NCBI GenBank assembly: GCA_023055505.1
Contig: JALIRH010000007.1
Location: 29,741,720-29,805,719 of the forward strand
Direction: 5' to 3'
DNA length: 64,000 nt
Source of the DNA: Callipepla californica brunnescens
Taxonomy: Eukaryota; Chordata; Aves; Galliformes; Odontophoridae
In this document: one piece after another, positions 37,916 to 51,600 of the stretch
How positions within the stretch are numbered: the stretch's first letter is position 1
Layout of the letters: every line of letters begins with the position of its first letter
The notes under the pieces: model-generated
Seen by the model: the letters and a program-made list of their open reading frames with translations, nothing else
Databases searched by the model: none
Told to the model about the DNA's origin: nothing
Position numbers and translations under genes: made by a program

Positions 37916-38013
37916 CAGCCATTTTCACCATTTTCTGCATCATCATATCGGTGTCCAGTAGTGTGGTTTTAGCTGTGCTAGCCCACGCAGACCAGCCCCC
38001 AAACGTGGCAGCA

Positions 38014-39815
38014 GTAAGGAGATGGTAAAGACTAGCATCTCTCCTTTGTGAAAGATAAAATTCATTGTATTTCCAGTATAACTTACATAAATTAACATAA
38101 TTTCAGTAAAATTGGGGATGTGTTTGTATTCTTTCTGCTTCACTTACCTATAGGCACCTACCTTAGACTGTTGTCATCAAATACTATGAAAAACGTGTTC
38201 AGAAATTTCCTGTGGTTAAGCTACCATGCAAAGTTGTATATCAGTGCAGCTCAGGTGCACTCAGCAAAGCTATTCTGATTTATAACAGATGAAGATCAAA
38301 TCTTATTACTTTGAAATGTAAAGCCACATAGATCACATTAACAATAGGTTTTGGAAATACTTATGTATTTGCATTTTTTAAAAGGGGAAACAAGACTTTT
38401 AGAAGCACTCAACATTGATCCAGTGTCACTGAAAACAATAGGGTTTTTACTGATGGTGTCAACTGAAATTGAAGTTGAGTGAATGATGAGTGCTTTAGGT
38501 ATTCCTATGTCATAGCTTTTCTGTGTGTACCAAATGTATTATTTAAATGTATGGATCTCTACAACATTTGCATCCTTACAAAAAAGTGAAAAAAAAGGAA
38601 TACAAAATAAAATTTTAAATATAAACTAATTTGTGTGCAAGAAATGAAGATCAACATCCAAAAATAAAGTGAAAACTTATGCCAGTGATAGAGTTCTCAA
38701 AGATCAGCAGGAATGTTTCTCACAGACATTTCCGAATGTGGCTGTTGAGATGTGAGATCCACAGACACCTAGTGAATGTTCATTGAGCACTTCCTGAAGA
38801 ATGGAGAGCATTTGCATGTAGGTGGGAGAAATCTTTAATGAGAACACAGTCACAGAATCTGAATGTGAAATATCTCGTTAGCCTTCTTCACTCCAGATGA
38901 AAGGTTATATTTTGCTCTGTTTGACCCATAGCGTCCAACAGAAGGTGAGACCCCTGTGTACATCATTACTTGGTTTCTATGAGATAGAAACTCACATGAT
39001 AGGTTAAAGATTATTGTTTTTTATTGCCAACATTTTCCCTTATCTGGATGACAGAGATAGGAGGACAGTAGTGCATATTAATATGTAGAGTTTTTAGGAA
39101 GTTTTTGTGTTATTTTTAGTTAAACAAGTTGAAATCCTGTCTGTTTCCAATAAGAATAGAAACTATTGTACTGGAAATGAGATTTTGTATTCAATTTCCT
39201 ATATTGTTTCATCTGCTAGCCTTAATTTGCATATGATTTCATGTGACAGCACTAGGGCTGAGGAGAAATGAATAAGAATACATAACCAGAATAATGAAGA
39301 TTTAGATACAGTCTTCCCTGTTAAAAAATAAAAAAATAAAAATCTGAGCTTTAGAAATTCTAGAGTTTCTTCCATTTGCAATATGAAGCCTGTAACCTTT
39401 TCGCAATCGACGGATAATTCTTGAGAAACTTAATCTAAGTGAAGTGTGATTTATCAAAAGAAGTATAGCTTTCTGAAGGTTATGGAGCTCTCAAAAGATT
39501 CCTCAGGCACTCGAGAATAGTGTCATCTAACAGGACACATCTTGTGCCTCTTAAGACTTTCAATGACCTCAGATAAGTCAGTTTTTTCCTTGGCTTCTTC
39601 GGACCCTTAGACATTTTGAAAATGACAGCGTTTTAGTATTGACTGCCCACTGCGGTACACTTTTCTTTTGCAGTCCCCAGCAATGACTTCTTTGTAGAAG
39701 TGCTGATTTGACAATACAGGGACTGCTGGGAAAGAAAATAACTATCCACATTGACTGTGCTCCCAGTAGCCCAGGTGCAGAGAGATTAAAATATTTATTT
39801 ACAGTATTATTTCCT

Positions 39816-39846
<31 letters not shown>

Positions 39847-40476
39847 AACCAGGTTAAATCCTTGTGTTTGATTAATCATTTTTAACAATAGAATAAGGTA
39901 ACAATGTATCCACTTCTCTTAACCATCATTGTTGTCTTTCTTTTTCTAAGGGCTGTTTTAATTTAGCTGAATTTGCTTTTTCCCCGTTTGTTACTGATAG
40001 ACTGCTTTCTATGTGCTGACTGTAAAAATTCTTTTGGAAAGCTGCCTGGTTTGTCTCTAGAGCCTGATGCAAAGTCTTGAAAGTAAGATTAAGAGTTGTT
40101 TGTTCATTTATTTATTTATAAATAGCGTCTCAGACAGGGGAGGATGGATCTTTTATTACATAGTTTCTGAGTTTTTAGTTCAGTTCTTCTAAAGCTGCAA
40201 TCTCATTGCATCTTTTATTTAATAGAGACAGAATTTTCCCATTAGTTCTGGTGGGATCATCTACTAGAGAGTACAAGAATCAGCTAAGTAGCAGAGTTAA
40301 CATTTTCATTGCTAGCCTTTTTAATTGATTATTGATTTTAGATTTTATGAAGAAATGCAGAATAAATTGGAATAGTAAAGATCTTGTATGGATTATCTCT
40401 CATTACAAGATCTGGAAATGCTTTGAAAAAGAGCAAGTGTAAGAATTAACTCCTGATGAAATATTATTTTTGTTAT
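38014..40476. other. Unique DNA with a (TTTTG)n tract
   Basis: A (TTTTG)n simple repeat lies at about 39815-39846. No gene is supported. Confidence 0.55.
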
Positions 40477-40750
40477 TGTGGTTTAACACTAGCTGGCAGC
40501 TAACTACCACACAGCTGCTTGCTCATACTCCCCAGGTGACATGAAAAAGAGAATCAAAGTGCAAGAACACATGTGTTGAGATAAAGACTAGGTAAAGCAA
40601 AAGTTGTGCATGCAAGCAAAGCGAAACAAAGGATTCATTCACTACTTCCCATCATCAGTCAGATTTTCAACCACTTGCAGCAAAGGATGGAGTTTCTTTT
40701 GAAGAAAAAAGCCATCACTCTGACTGTTCCCCTTCCTTCTGAAGATCTCC
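40477..40750 (+). mobile_element. Truncated avian ERV LTR (5' part)
   Basis: Begins TGTGGTTTAACACTAGCTGG, then GCAGCTAACTACCACACAGC and TGCTTGCTCATACTCCCC, then TAGGTAAAGCAAAAG, CATGCAAGCAAAGCGAAACA and ATTCATTCACTACTTCCCAT, and later AAGCCATCACTCTGACTGTT. This ordered set of words is characteristic of a common LTR family in bird genomes whose copies start TGTGGTTTAAC and carry the 'bird-wide' GGCAGCTAA.CACCACACAG motif. Similarity stops near CCTTCCTTCTGAAGATCTCC, before the expected TATA and R region, so the 3' half is missing. The 68-codon open frame inside it is not a gene. It is too decayed to give function. Confidence 0.8.
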
Positions 40751-43700
40751 AAATGTTTGTATTCAATTGCATTGCAGTTGATAAATATTTTAATAACGGC
40801 TACAGAAAATGACTGACATTTGAAGCTATGTTAGTCTGAGGCAATATTAAATCTTACTTTTACTTCAGATCATGAAAATGTAGTTGGCAAAAGTTTGCAA
40901 GTCCCCCCATAGTTAACAACACTTTATATTTTCCATTTAGAAGTCTTAGAAACAGTTATTCCCTGACGTCTTTCTGAAGTAGAGAAAAAGTATTCCTCAG
41001 GGCAGTTCCTCAGAGACACCACCAATGTTAAGAGGCATGAAAGGATTGTATGGTATAGGAATAGCTCATAAGGAAGAGGTTTATTTTTATTTTTATTTTA
41101 TTTTTATTAATTGTATTTTAAATATTGCAGATCTTTTAGAATTGACAGAGAAAATCAGATATGCAGATAATACATGGGCCTAATGCAGAAATTTTCTGTC
41201 TAGAGAGCTAGTTTTTCCTAAAGAAACTATAAAGTCAAATAAGAAAATGTTTGGAAGTGCTTCTGAGAATTATAAGCAAGAAAAATAAAATGTAACATAT
41301 TAAGAATGAAGAAGCAGTCCCCATTGTTTTTATTGGGTAGGAACTACTAATGATGGATGGTGCAATTCTGAGCTCTAAAATTAGGCTTGATCAATTTTTG
41401 ATATTTGAAAGAAAGGGATGATTCTTTGGAAGTATATTTTCACAGAAGAAAACTGTCATAATCAAAACATACCCATCAACAGACATGCATTTACAAAAAA
41501 ATGAAGTATCTCAATATTTACAGGACATCTAATTTGTATGTCTTTTAAGATATGATTGAACAATAAATGATGTAAATAGCCAAACTCAGATGGAATAATT
41601 CTGAAATTACTGAAAGGAAAATTCTTGTTGGCTTCCCAAACCTTTTGTTGACTCATAAACATACATGTACTTTTGAGTTTTCCAACTGGCTTTTACTAAG
41701 AAGTTTTCACTGCCCAGAAGAGTCTCATAAGTGAAAATAATATTTTTGAGTCCTGCTTAAACAACTTTGCTTTAGTCCTAGCAGACACGATGAGACTATT
41801 CTATTTCTTTTATTTAGACTGTGATATTTATCAAATAAGGTAATAAAAACACGTTTATAAAAGTTGAACAGAAGTAAATATTTTACACTAAGTGTTATTG
41901 AGTCTGAAAAAGTAATGATATCTTTATTTATTGCAGTGTCTGGGTGAGAATGAAAGATTTTACAATTATTTTGACCATCATACCTAATTGAAATGAGAGT
42001 GTGTAAATTTTCTGTTATAGCAAAACAGATGGAAGTACCATAATACTGTTGCAATTTTGTCTGTGTTAATTTCTCTTTATAAGCCTGAATCGCCACCTCA
42101 TTACCTAACATTAATGAATGCATGTCACACAAGGTTCAGCTAAGGGAAACAATAAAGAAATAAATGCACAGAGTAAACCTACAATGAAATTATCATCTGA
42201 AGAAAAAAAAAACCTACATGATTCACCATGTCAGTAAAGATTCAGGAATAATTGGTTGTATGGATCACTGCTCCTGCTGTGATGTATCAGAAATCACTGT
42301 ATCTATCCCATACACATATATCCCTGGAGTGAGTGTGACTAGGAGAAAAATTGCTTTCTTACAAAACCCTGAGAACTTTTGTCTTCAGTCTCTGTTAATT
42401 TCATAAGTAATGTCTCCAAATATGTGATTAAAATCTTTCATTTTAGACTGTATTTATCTATCTCTATCAAATGTTTGCAGTTCTGTTAACTTGCAATGCA
42501 GGCTATAGTTACTGTGGATACTAAAAAAGCAAACATTGTAAATATAAGAGAACGAGAAACACTGTAAGCTGTGTGTCACTGTGACTGACCTTGCAGATAT
42601 CCACTTTTTCTATCAACCTAATTGATCTCAGTAACCTCCTGTTTTAAGCATCCCAGGAACCAGGTTAGATATTGAAATTACAAAGGTAAGTCTAGAAAGA
42701 ATTGGCCTTAACTAAGATGTTAAATGTGAATGTTGTATATTTACAACATCCCAACTGAGGCTAGAATGTGAATACATTGTTCTAGGTCCCAAACAGAATT
42801 GGAGATGAGAGGAACATTTTAAGTGGTATTCATCATTAATGCGTGATATAGGCAAATGTGCCTACACTCATCAGAACCATTACTTTTTTAAAAAAGCACC
42901 TTACAGAGCTGACAGAAGCTTCTTTGGTTTTCTACTGTTACAAGATTTGCATTGGAAATGCTTGAATGCAGTTTGCTCTTATAAACCTTGGGTCTGTTAG
43001 CAACTAGAGTTAAAAAGAAGGTTCAACATGCTCTCAAGTAGAAATTTTCTCAGAACAAGCACAAGGGTCAGTTTTCACTATAAGTCATGTTAAGCTGTTC
43101 ACTCCATGCTCAGTCTGTTTCACAGTTATCCATGAACAAGAAGAAACAGTTTTTGTTTGCAGGTAATCTGAGAAAGTAGATGGAGTACTTTTTTACAATA
43201 GCCATTTTAAGTATCAGAGGGCAGTAAAAACATTAAGAATCATGCTTTTTTTTTAAAGACCAGTGTTTGACTCCTCAGGAATTTATGTAGCATTTATGTG
43301 AGCTTGCAGTAGAGTTAACAAAAGTGTAGAAAAGCCTTACACATACTAGCTAGGGCTCTGCTTTATACTTTTATTTCACTCCTTTTTACCTGTATCCCAA
43401 AGGGAAGGCTGTTGGTACTGAGTGTGTAATGTAAAGAAAATCAATCAACCAAACACAATTTAATTTTAATGCTGTTCCTTCCAAGCTCCATAAATTACAG
43501 ATTCAAAAGTTCATGGAAGGGTTTTTTTAAGATGTAAAAAATTACTTCAGCATAAATTTTAAAATTGGTGCAATAGGCGTGTGATGCGGAGATATCAGGA
43601 TTTTCTGTCTCTGATTTGTAGTTTGCTTTGTTTTGTGTAAAATGCTGTGAGCAAGCATTGTGTATCACTTAAGTGATAGTAAAGACTGGCATTAGGAGCG

Positions 43701-46700
43701 TGTAAAAACTTGCAATTGGATCAACAACTGATCTAATTTTGTTGCGTTTTTAATAAGCACATTATAAACAAGGAAGCAGTGGAGAAGGTTCATGGGACAG
43801 AAGACAGGTGTTAAAGTTAAAAATCAGTCAAATGTGTTCAAATTTTATGTAGTAGGTTTCTGTTTTGCAGCAGCTATTTAATTTGCAATTCAGAAAGGCA
43901 GGAGATTTCTCCATCTTTCACAGAGTAGAGCAGACTATACAGATTGCTATCTTGCCACGAATGCAAAAGCTACACAGAAAATCAAAGGGTTGAAATTTAC
44001 ATTAAAGTTCTTTGCTTTAATGTTAATACATGAACCTTTTTTTAGAAGCACAATATTACTCTTTTTGTTTGCCACATTTACTCAGATCTGTGTTTGCTTT
44101 TTCACATGAAGGTTACACAGCCATTTTAAATTCCTTGTTATCAGGTACAGATATCTGAGATACTGTGTTAGACTTGGGAACTTATAAGGTGGGCACACTA
44201 GCATGCCCTGTACCAGCACAGCTTTAGAGGGGAGTGGATGCCTTTTAGTTCCACAATATTTGTATTTTCCCTGATTTACATTCAGCTCTTGTACACCCTT
44301 TCTGCAGAAACACTACATAATTTAGTGTGGGGAAGAAAACACCAGGCAAGCTCTCTATACGGTAAAATTCTGGTTGGTGTATTTTATTTTTTCTCTGCTA
44401 CAAAGGGAGAAGAAGGTAGAGGGGATGTAATGGAAACATGATTATGTCTTGCCTTTCATTTGATTTTTTCTCATCATGAATAAGTTCTTTCCTTATGACC
44501 ACTGCAAAATGGCATTACCATTAGATGGTAAGTGAACAGACCTATCTAAAAATATAACACTTCAACAAATTGTTTAGCAATGACTGCATCCAGCCATCAG
44601 GAAAAGAAAAAACACTAAAAAAAACTGACGAGGGTGACAGAACTTCAATACAGAATGTGAAAGTATTAAAATAATCTGTGGATTGACTGGAAAAGAAAAG
44701 CCTGATTAAATTTTCTTGATAGCTTCTGAGGCAGAAAGGAACCAGACATCTCTGTGTCTATATTTATTACTGGAAACTCTGTTCGTTCTTCCTGGCTACT
44801 GTAATAGAGAGGGGATATTTTCTCCTCCTGGGAACTGAGCGCCTCAGCCTGAAAGATATTGTCACTGTTCTGCTATTGAATCTGAAATTCTGTTTTTAAG
44901 AAAGAATGGGAAAAGTGTTCTCAACCTTTGCCCAAAACTAAAAATAAATCAGCAAAATATTCCCCCTCCCCACCCCACCATTGCAGGGATTAAAAGAAAT
45001 GAAATTCTGTAAAATGGGGAGTTTAAACACTCTGAAGTTAAGGCCAAATGGAGTTTAAGGGAGATCAAGGAATGTCTAGACTTCATTTCCAGAACAATAA
45101 CAAAATATAACGGTTTCATTCAGATAAACATCCACATTATTGTTTTTCCATTTTAATCAGAATGCCTTTTTTAATAATTGCTTATCTCCAATTAACATCA
45201 AGCAGTTTAAGGATCATATCAAGTCTGATACAATAGTACCTGGTGCCTTTTTTCTTTCATTCTCGTGGTTTCACCAAACTTTTTTCTCACGCCAAAACTG
45301 GATGAATAGAGATCAGATATAAAATCTTATATTTCAGCTTTAAAAACTTTTTTTTGAAGATGATGGTAAAGTAAATGGGAAAATCAGTGAAGTATCTAGA
45401 TAAGTCGTAGACTATCTGCTAAAGGGGGACAGCACTTCCAGAAAAATATATTTCTTTTTTTTCTATTAAATGAAAGTTATATTCAAATCTTTAATTTGAT
45501 TCAGTTACAAAGGATAGCACTTGCTTCTCTTACATTTAGGCATGTACAGTGTGCATAGCTGAATGTGAGGCTGCCAATCCTCATATGGTACATATTAAGT
45601 ATCTACTTTACATATTAAGTATTTATTGACTAATTTTTCTTAAAGTGTAAATGTGCATTTTATATGAGCAAATGAGCTCTCAGTTGCTGTCTGTGACATA
45701 GAACATATTATAAACTTATGCTTTTGACAAAAAGAAGCTTTCTTATGATATCAATATGGGCTCATTGCACACAAACTTCAAAACTCTAAGTATTCTGTGA
45801 GCAGCTGGAAAAGAAACCTTCATAATATCATCACAATGGAGACTAAAATCACATCTATGTTAGCATTGTTGTCATTATGGCTGTGCCAGTTAAGGGATAA
45901 GATTGTGACATTTTTATACTGAGAAAACCACTAATACAAGCAATTATATTTACAATTTCAACTTGTATGTGCATAGCCAGGATAAAAGACAGGATAAAAA
46001 TTTCCATTTCATTGAGAAGCCCCTTCAAATGGAGACATATACTAAGACAGAAGTGATAACGTCTTCTTCAAAATTGCTTTGTTACATTATTTTGTCAGAG
46101 AGTTCAAAATATGTCCCACTTTAAAATATTTTGTTTCATGACACTTGCTTCTGTGTCAAAGGACGACAAAATAAGATAGGAGATACCAACAAACCTGAGA
46201 AGCATTGTGAATGATATCTTCACTTTTCATGTCCTCATCTCTTACTCTCCAGAGCAAATAGTTGCATAAAAACTATCTATCAGAATTGTTCTTTAGTTTG
46301 TGCCTTCAACTGTTTGAATAGTGCTTGTTGACCAGAACCAACAACATCTTATGAGAATGCATTTCAATGGTTTAGCCATTTTGATACCAGTATCCACTAT
46401 GAAACTTGTTACATTTTACCTAATGTTTTTCCACTATGTCACACTATCATCATAAAAATTTCACATGAGGTGCTGTTTCTGGCACAGGGGAACATGCAAA
46501 CACCAGTAGTGCTAATTCTTTCTTACCTGTACAGAGAGCAAATGTAAAAGCCATGAATCTTAATGGATAACATAAGCTTTCTTCTTCATAGTGCTTTTTT
46601 CTTTTTTCTTTTCTTTTAAACAACGGATGTGGGAGAAGATAGGAATAATTAGATGTAATTCCCAGCATGTGATATAAAATGCCATACAATGAAATTCAAT

Positions 46701-47670
46701 GTGCTATGGAACAAAGTCGTGTGACACAGGAAGAAATTTAACTAAACAAAAGTGTAAATGACATTTCAGGGAAATGGAATACAACCTACCAACAAGCATT
46801 TTTCCAGTACATTAAGGCAATGTCACTCTTTTTGTGCACAATACTGTGAGAATTTTAGCAATTAAAATTATGCCAAATTTCAGTTTCATGTATCTCAAAT
46901 AAAACCAAATAACTATTATACATATGAAATTGTAGATTTATTTTTCTTGACCTAGAAGGAAGATGGTGGGATAATGCCTTCTTGTCTTTTCTCCTACAAA
47001 ACTGTTGTGTTTTCCCAGTATGCCTGAATAATATTTCTTTCTATATGATTTTTGAAATCTGGTTGATGTTACAGAATGCCTTTGCTTTTGCAATATCTGG
47101 GTGAAAAAGGGTCAAGCATTTCTGTAACAGTTTGTATTCAAGCTCCTACTACTTTAAGGACAACACAGGGTTGCTTGTTGTATTTTGTTTTGTTTTGTTT
47201 TGTTTTTCCAGATGTGAACACTTCTTGTTACCATGGATTAAAAGCAATGTATGAAAACCTGAGATTGTTACTGGTTATGCGTGGCCTTTGAGCATTAGCA
47301 AAAATAATCTAGGTGCAGAAGAATGGGAAATATTTATTGACATAAATTGTAGTGATTCATTAAGACAAAGGGAAATGGAAGAAGTGATGAACAAACAAGT
47401 TTCTTATAGAAAGTAGATAGGGAGAGAAGATGAGCAGTTTACTATGAGCATCCAAGGTCAGAAAGGATGATCTGAAGTGGAAGGAAAATGCTATTTGAAT
47501 GATAAGCCATAACTTCGAGAAGAAGCATCAACAACTACCGTGCAGAACATTCAAGCGTGCTGGGAAAGGAGAAGGATTAAAAACCAAAGTCAGAATTAGT
47601 ACAGATACACACATTTCTTATGCTACTAAATGGAGATTGACAGTTTTAGAATTCATTTCATGCACTGCAT
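40751..47670. other. Unique DNA with simple repeats
   Basis: Contains (TTTTTA)n at about 41080-41107, a 19-20-bp near-duplication at 45590-45628, and (TTTTG)n at 47183-47206. The 135-codon minus-strand open frame at 41725-42132 is the longest but lacks any domain and reads like a chance frame in AT-rich DNA. No gene is supported. Confidence 0.5.
45590..45628. repeat. Short imperfect tandem duplication
   Basis: ACATATTAAGTATCTACTTT is followed immediately by ACATATTAAGTATTTATTGA, giving a 14-base exact repeat within about 20-bp units. Confidence 0.85.
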
Positions 47671-48210
47671 TGTCATGGTTTTATGATTTTTGGTACTAGT
47701 ATTCCACATCATAACATCATGTATTGCATTAAGAGTTAAAGAGCTAATACTCCAGCTCCATAGATCATTGATAATTCCAGGTATACCTGTCTCAGAAGAG
47801 AAGAAGCACTACATTCCCCAGAGGACTTTGCGATGCTTTGTATTTTTACGTGTTTTCCGCTCAGAGGGAAAAGATAAAAACCCTCAGCGGTCACGGGACA
47901 CTCTCTTTCCTTCGGGATCGACTCAGCAGTGGGTGCTTGCTGCCGTATCGCCTTCAGCGTTAGCGTAAGGCCTTCGGTTTATCGGACACTCTCTCTCTCT
48001 TGCTCATTTTATTTGATTCATTAGCCTCAATTCCAATTATATTGTATTATATTGTGTTATTTTACTTTCTGATATCTTATTTAGTAAATTAGCTTTCCTC
48101 CTCAGATCGTTGCCGCTGTTTTGTTTCTAGGCCCATCTCCCTTTTCCCTTTTTCCCTTTTCCTTTCCCCTTTCCTGGGGCGTGGGTCCGTGGGTCCCCCG
48201 CACCGGTCGT
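47671..48210 (+). mobile_element. ERVL-like LTR
   Basis: Starts TGTCATGGTTTTATGATTTT, then GTATTCCACATCATAACATC, which is a familiar opening of a bird ERVL-type LTR. It continues with a CpG-bearing stretch (GTGTTTTCCGCTCAGAGGG, then AGATAAAAACCC as a possible TATA-like promoter, then ACTCTCTTTCCTTCGGGATC), a CT-rich part, and a C/T-rich 3' portion ending near GTGGGTCCGTGGGTCCCCCG. The retained CpGs contrast with flanking sequence and suggest a fairly recent insertion or relaxed decay. The 3' edge is placed near 48210 because the terminal CA with an inverted repeat of the start is not seen, so the end may be deleted. No target-site duplication was found. Confidence 0.75.
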
Positions 48211-48215
48211 TGCTT

Positions 48216-48612
48216 TCAAATGTGCGTGAAAATGCTAAACTACAGACAGGACAATTAATACCCTCAGTGAAATTTCAGAAGGCATATGTAAGATTCTTGG
48301 GGATATGGGAATGGAAGCAAATAGCACTATGTCCAATGACAAAGTCCCCAAATATCAAGTTAGTGCTTGAAATATTCCCATCCCCAAGAAATTGAAGGCA
48401 GGTGTGAGGCTGCATTTGGTTCCCCTCACAGCAGAATCTATCAGGGAGAGGTCAGTGATATGTGTAACTACCTGCTGGCAGCTTACGCCTCCATGCAACG
48501 AAGCTCTGCTTTTCCTGTAGAATCACAGCTCGGAGGGGTACAGTTGATTGGCCTTCCTTCTGTTCAGTTCCTCTTCTTTGATTTACAGCAGTCTCTGAAA
48601 CCCTTTTCATAG
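48216..48612 (+). pseudogene. Possible decayed ERVL pol fragment
   Basis: Directly after the LTR, two short open frames (48189-48395 and 48367-48612, in different frames) contain stretches such as VKFQKAYVRFLGIWEW and YLLAAYASMQ that resemble the late reverse-transcriptase thumb/connection and RNase H entry regions of ERVL-class pol, in the right order and on the same strand as the LTR. If correct, most of the interior of the element (primer site, gag, early pol) has been deleted, and the pol remnant is broken by at least one frame change. The similarity is weak and judged by eye only. It could be chance. Confidence 0.3.
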
Positions 48613-51600
48613 GTCCTTTTCTAACTTCACTGATAAGGCATTTTTCTTAGTCCAATTAGTAAGGCTAGTGTATCAGTCTGGAACTAGATAATTAAAATAA
48701 TGAAAAGAAACAGAGTGACCTTGGTTCACAAACCTCCATGGGCAATTTATAAAACTTTAAAGATTTCAGGAAAATGTATTAATATTATTATTTTATCTCA
48801 TGTTCATCAATAACTGGGTGGTTGTCCTTCCAAAACATCAAGATCTCTTTAAAAACAAGAAGTGGATTCCTCTTTTTTAAAATGTCCTTTTTGCAATTAT
48901 GTGTTTCTGATATAAAAATTCACTTTTCAGATTTCAAAATGAGGGGTTGACTTCACTGCATTTTATTAAAAAGTGTGTTAGTGTTATTTTGAAGAGACAG
49001 TGTATATTGTATCTTGTCTCTTAGCCAAGAAGCAATGAGTGGCATCACACTTATGGCAAATCCAGAGCAATAGAAAACACAGAAAGCAGGAAATCCTGTG
49101 TCTTATTTTATCTCACCTGTTGTCACTGATTTCATTTAGAATGAGCAAGAGATGGAAAGAGGTGTGGTTCCTGAGCTAAAGGTAGCAATATTACTCTTAC
49201 AAATAATTTTTGTTTTTAATGAAGAACAGGAATTTGACTGTATAAAGTGACAAAATTTATAAGGGAAATATATTTTCAGTCTGGAAAGTCCATCTGAAAG
49301 GCACTACAATTAGTTACTTAAGTTTCTTTGAGAGTCAAAGGAGGGAGACAGACGTAACTATTCAAAGCTATCTTATCTGAGGACTAATAGAAAAAAAGAG
49401 AGAAAAGTCTCTCTAGATGTGCCCTTTTCTCTGCCTGACTGCTTGTCTCTCTACCAATTATGAATGCAGCCCTGATGGCTAGCTTAGACTGGTAGATTAA
49501 TTTTTTGTTGTCTGAAGTTAAGGAGCAAAAAACCCACCAGAAATCTCAGCTGATATACACCATTGTGTTTGCAAGTTCAAAGAAATATTCTAAATACTGA
49601 TAAATTGTTTTATAGTCACAAGCCTGTGCTTTTATGACCAAAAAAAAAAGCAACAAAAAAAAACCACCCACAAAATCTACGCATCTCTAAACTCTTGTGA
49701 TCACGTATGTGGGTCAGCAGGTAACAAGGAAGGAAAGATCATACATACTACTAAAGACATATCCCTGGCTATGGCATGCCTTTGGTTTACAGCATCAGAT
49801 TAGTAAGTCACTGCTTGCAAGTCTGTTTGATTTCAAGTATCTTGTTGTGTTCTATTTGCTGCGTAAACTTACCTTTCTCTCCATTGTGTGTGTGAGTCTC
49901 TATTGTGTGGCTATAAGTTTTCATGTGTGTATATTCACTGGATAAAATTTGCTCAAAAAAATGAAATTTAGATAAAAAGAGAGGACCAATCTCTGAGTCT
50001 TTACTCAAGAACTATATGTTATATGAAGGTGATCTCATTTAAGCCCCAGAGGAGTAGAATATACCCACTTCCAGATAAAGAATTAAACATAGAATATTAA
50101 AAGCTGTTATCCTCTTAATTCTTTAGAAAGGCCCCTGGAAATAGAGAAGGTGCTAAGATATGTTTCCAAAAATCAGCACTAAAATATTTCTTGCTCTACT
50201 CAGATGTCCCCATGTGTATGTATCTAGAGTCTGAGGCCAAAAGATTTTTCAAAAAGCCTTTCTCTAAATATTTCAGTGAATAACCCCGTCACCGTTAAAT
50301 TGGTGAGTTTCACTGCCCAGAAATAAGAAGCATTTTCACTCATGTGTCTCAGCTCTGGGGTTTTGTTTTCTCCGTATCTGATAGGCTTTTTTTTTCTAAG
50401 ACATATTGCAAAGCCTGGTCAGCAGGGTTTCGTTATGGTTTGCAGGCATAGTATGCATCTCAGATTTTTAGCATCAAGTGTTTCTTTACTACAAAACAAA
50501 AGTAACAGCCTATTACTTACAAACAATGGAGTATCAACATTTTATGGGTAGGCACTGTTTAAGGCTCCAGTTATAAGATAATGGCACACATAAAACTGTG
50601 CCCTTTAAGACACTGTTGCTCCTAAATCTTCCCTACAGGCTTTCAAATTTTCTTCCCTGTAGGCTAGCTCTTTTTCTTCTACTGTGTTACAGTCTCTGTG
50701 GGCAGTTTTTGTTGTTTTTGAAATGAGCCTTCCAATTTACAATCTATTATTGGCACTCATTTATTAAACACCCTCGCAACTAAGTAATTCCAGTGTCTTG
50801 AGAGTGAATTAACTAGGATTTAACTCTTTGTTCACATATCTGCTATTTATGGTATGATCCTTGGGGATTTTCTTCATAGATCTTGTTATTCTATAATGCT
50901 AATTTCTGCCAATGGAGGATACTTAAATGCCAAGTATTTTCAGTTGATCTACAGCTATTTCGCTAATGAACTTGTACCATAAGCAAAATATAGCTAGAAC
51001 TCGAGCAGAAATGTATGTATTTGGATTTCTCACAAATGCTTCTGTCGAATTGGCAAAAGGATGCACTTATTCATAAAATGCATGAACAAATTTCAGCTAG
51101 CCAATCAACATCTGTTATAGAGATATATGTGAGCCAAAAATTCCTGTTCTAACACTCACTATTTGGCCCAGAAAACATGATTATTTAAACTCTTTGTAGC
51201 TGTGTTCCAAAGGCAGTCTCATAGCAATCTAACGTAGCTACCAGAAAGGTAGGCCATGTTCCATATCCTGCTGGATGAAGTATATTTATTAAAGGGCTAG
51301 TTTCCTTTTAGTTCATTCTTCCAATTCTTTGAACTTTTTAAACCTTAATTCTCACATGCAGTATAGTAGCACTTTGAAGAGTTAATAAAAGAAGTTGCAG
51401 CTGTTGCAAACTCTGTTTAAATGAATATACAGGTAGTCAGAATCTTTGCTGACATTTGGGTATGGTTCTTTGTAGAAGCTATGGATATGAAAAGTTTGCT
51501 AATAAAACATTCTGACAAAACCAGTGTTTCAATGAATGCAAAATTTTCAGGGGAGATATCAATTTCAACATTCATGTTCAAAGTATTAACATTTCAGAGG

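Larger units (their letters stand above)
37779..38013 (+). mobile_element. Solo LTR of a compact avian endogenous retrovirus
   Basis: A region of about 235 bp starting TGTAGTAGGCGTGTCTGGGG and ending GTGGCAGCA, with TG/CA ends. It has the order expected of an LTR: an upstream region, TATATAAG at 37887-37894, AATAAA at 37910-37915 followed by CAGCCATTTTCACCATTTT, then a short GTGTCCAGTAGTGTGG-containing tail. The compact layout and the AATAAACAGCCATTTT junction resemble alpharetrovirus-like or EAV/ART-CH-type elements of galliform birds. That family naming is from memory of the layout and is not certain. No internal retroviral sequence is seen on either side, so it is a solo LTR, the product of recombination between two LTRs. 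I could not establish a clear target-site duplication. Confidence 0.75.

Noticed and set aside
38843..38890. CR1 tip suggested by CAGTCACAGAATCTGAAT
   Set aside because: Only one octamer-like word is present and no further CR1 context follows.
41725..42132. 135-codon minus-strand open frame beginning with ATG
   Set aside because: No motif, domain or conserved pattern was recognised, and the length fits chance.
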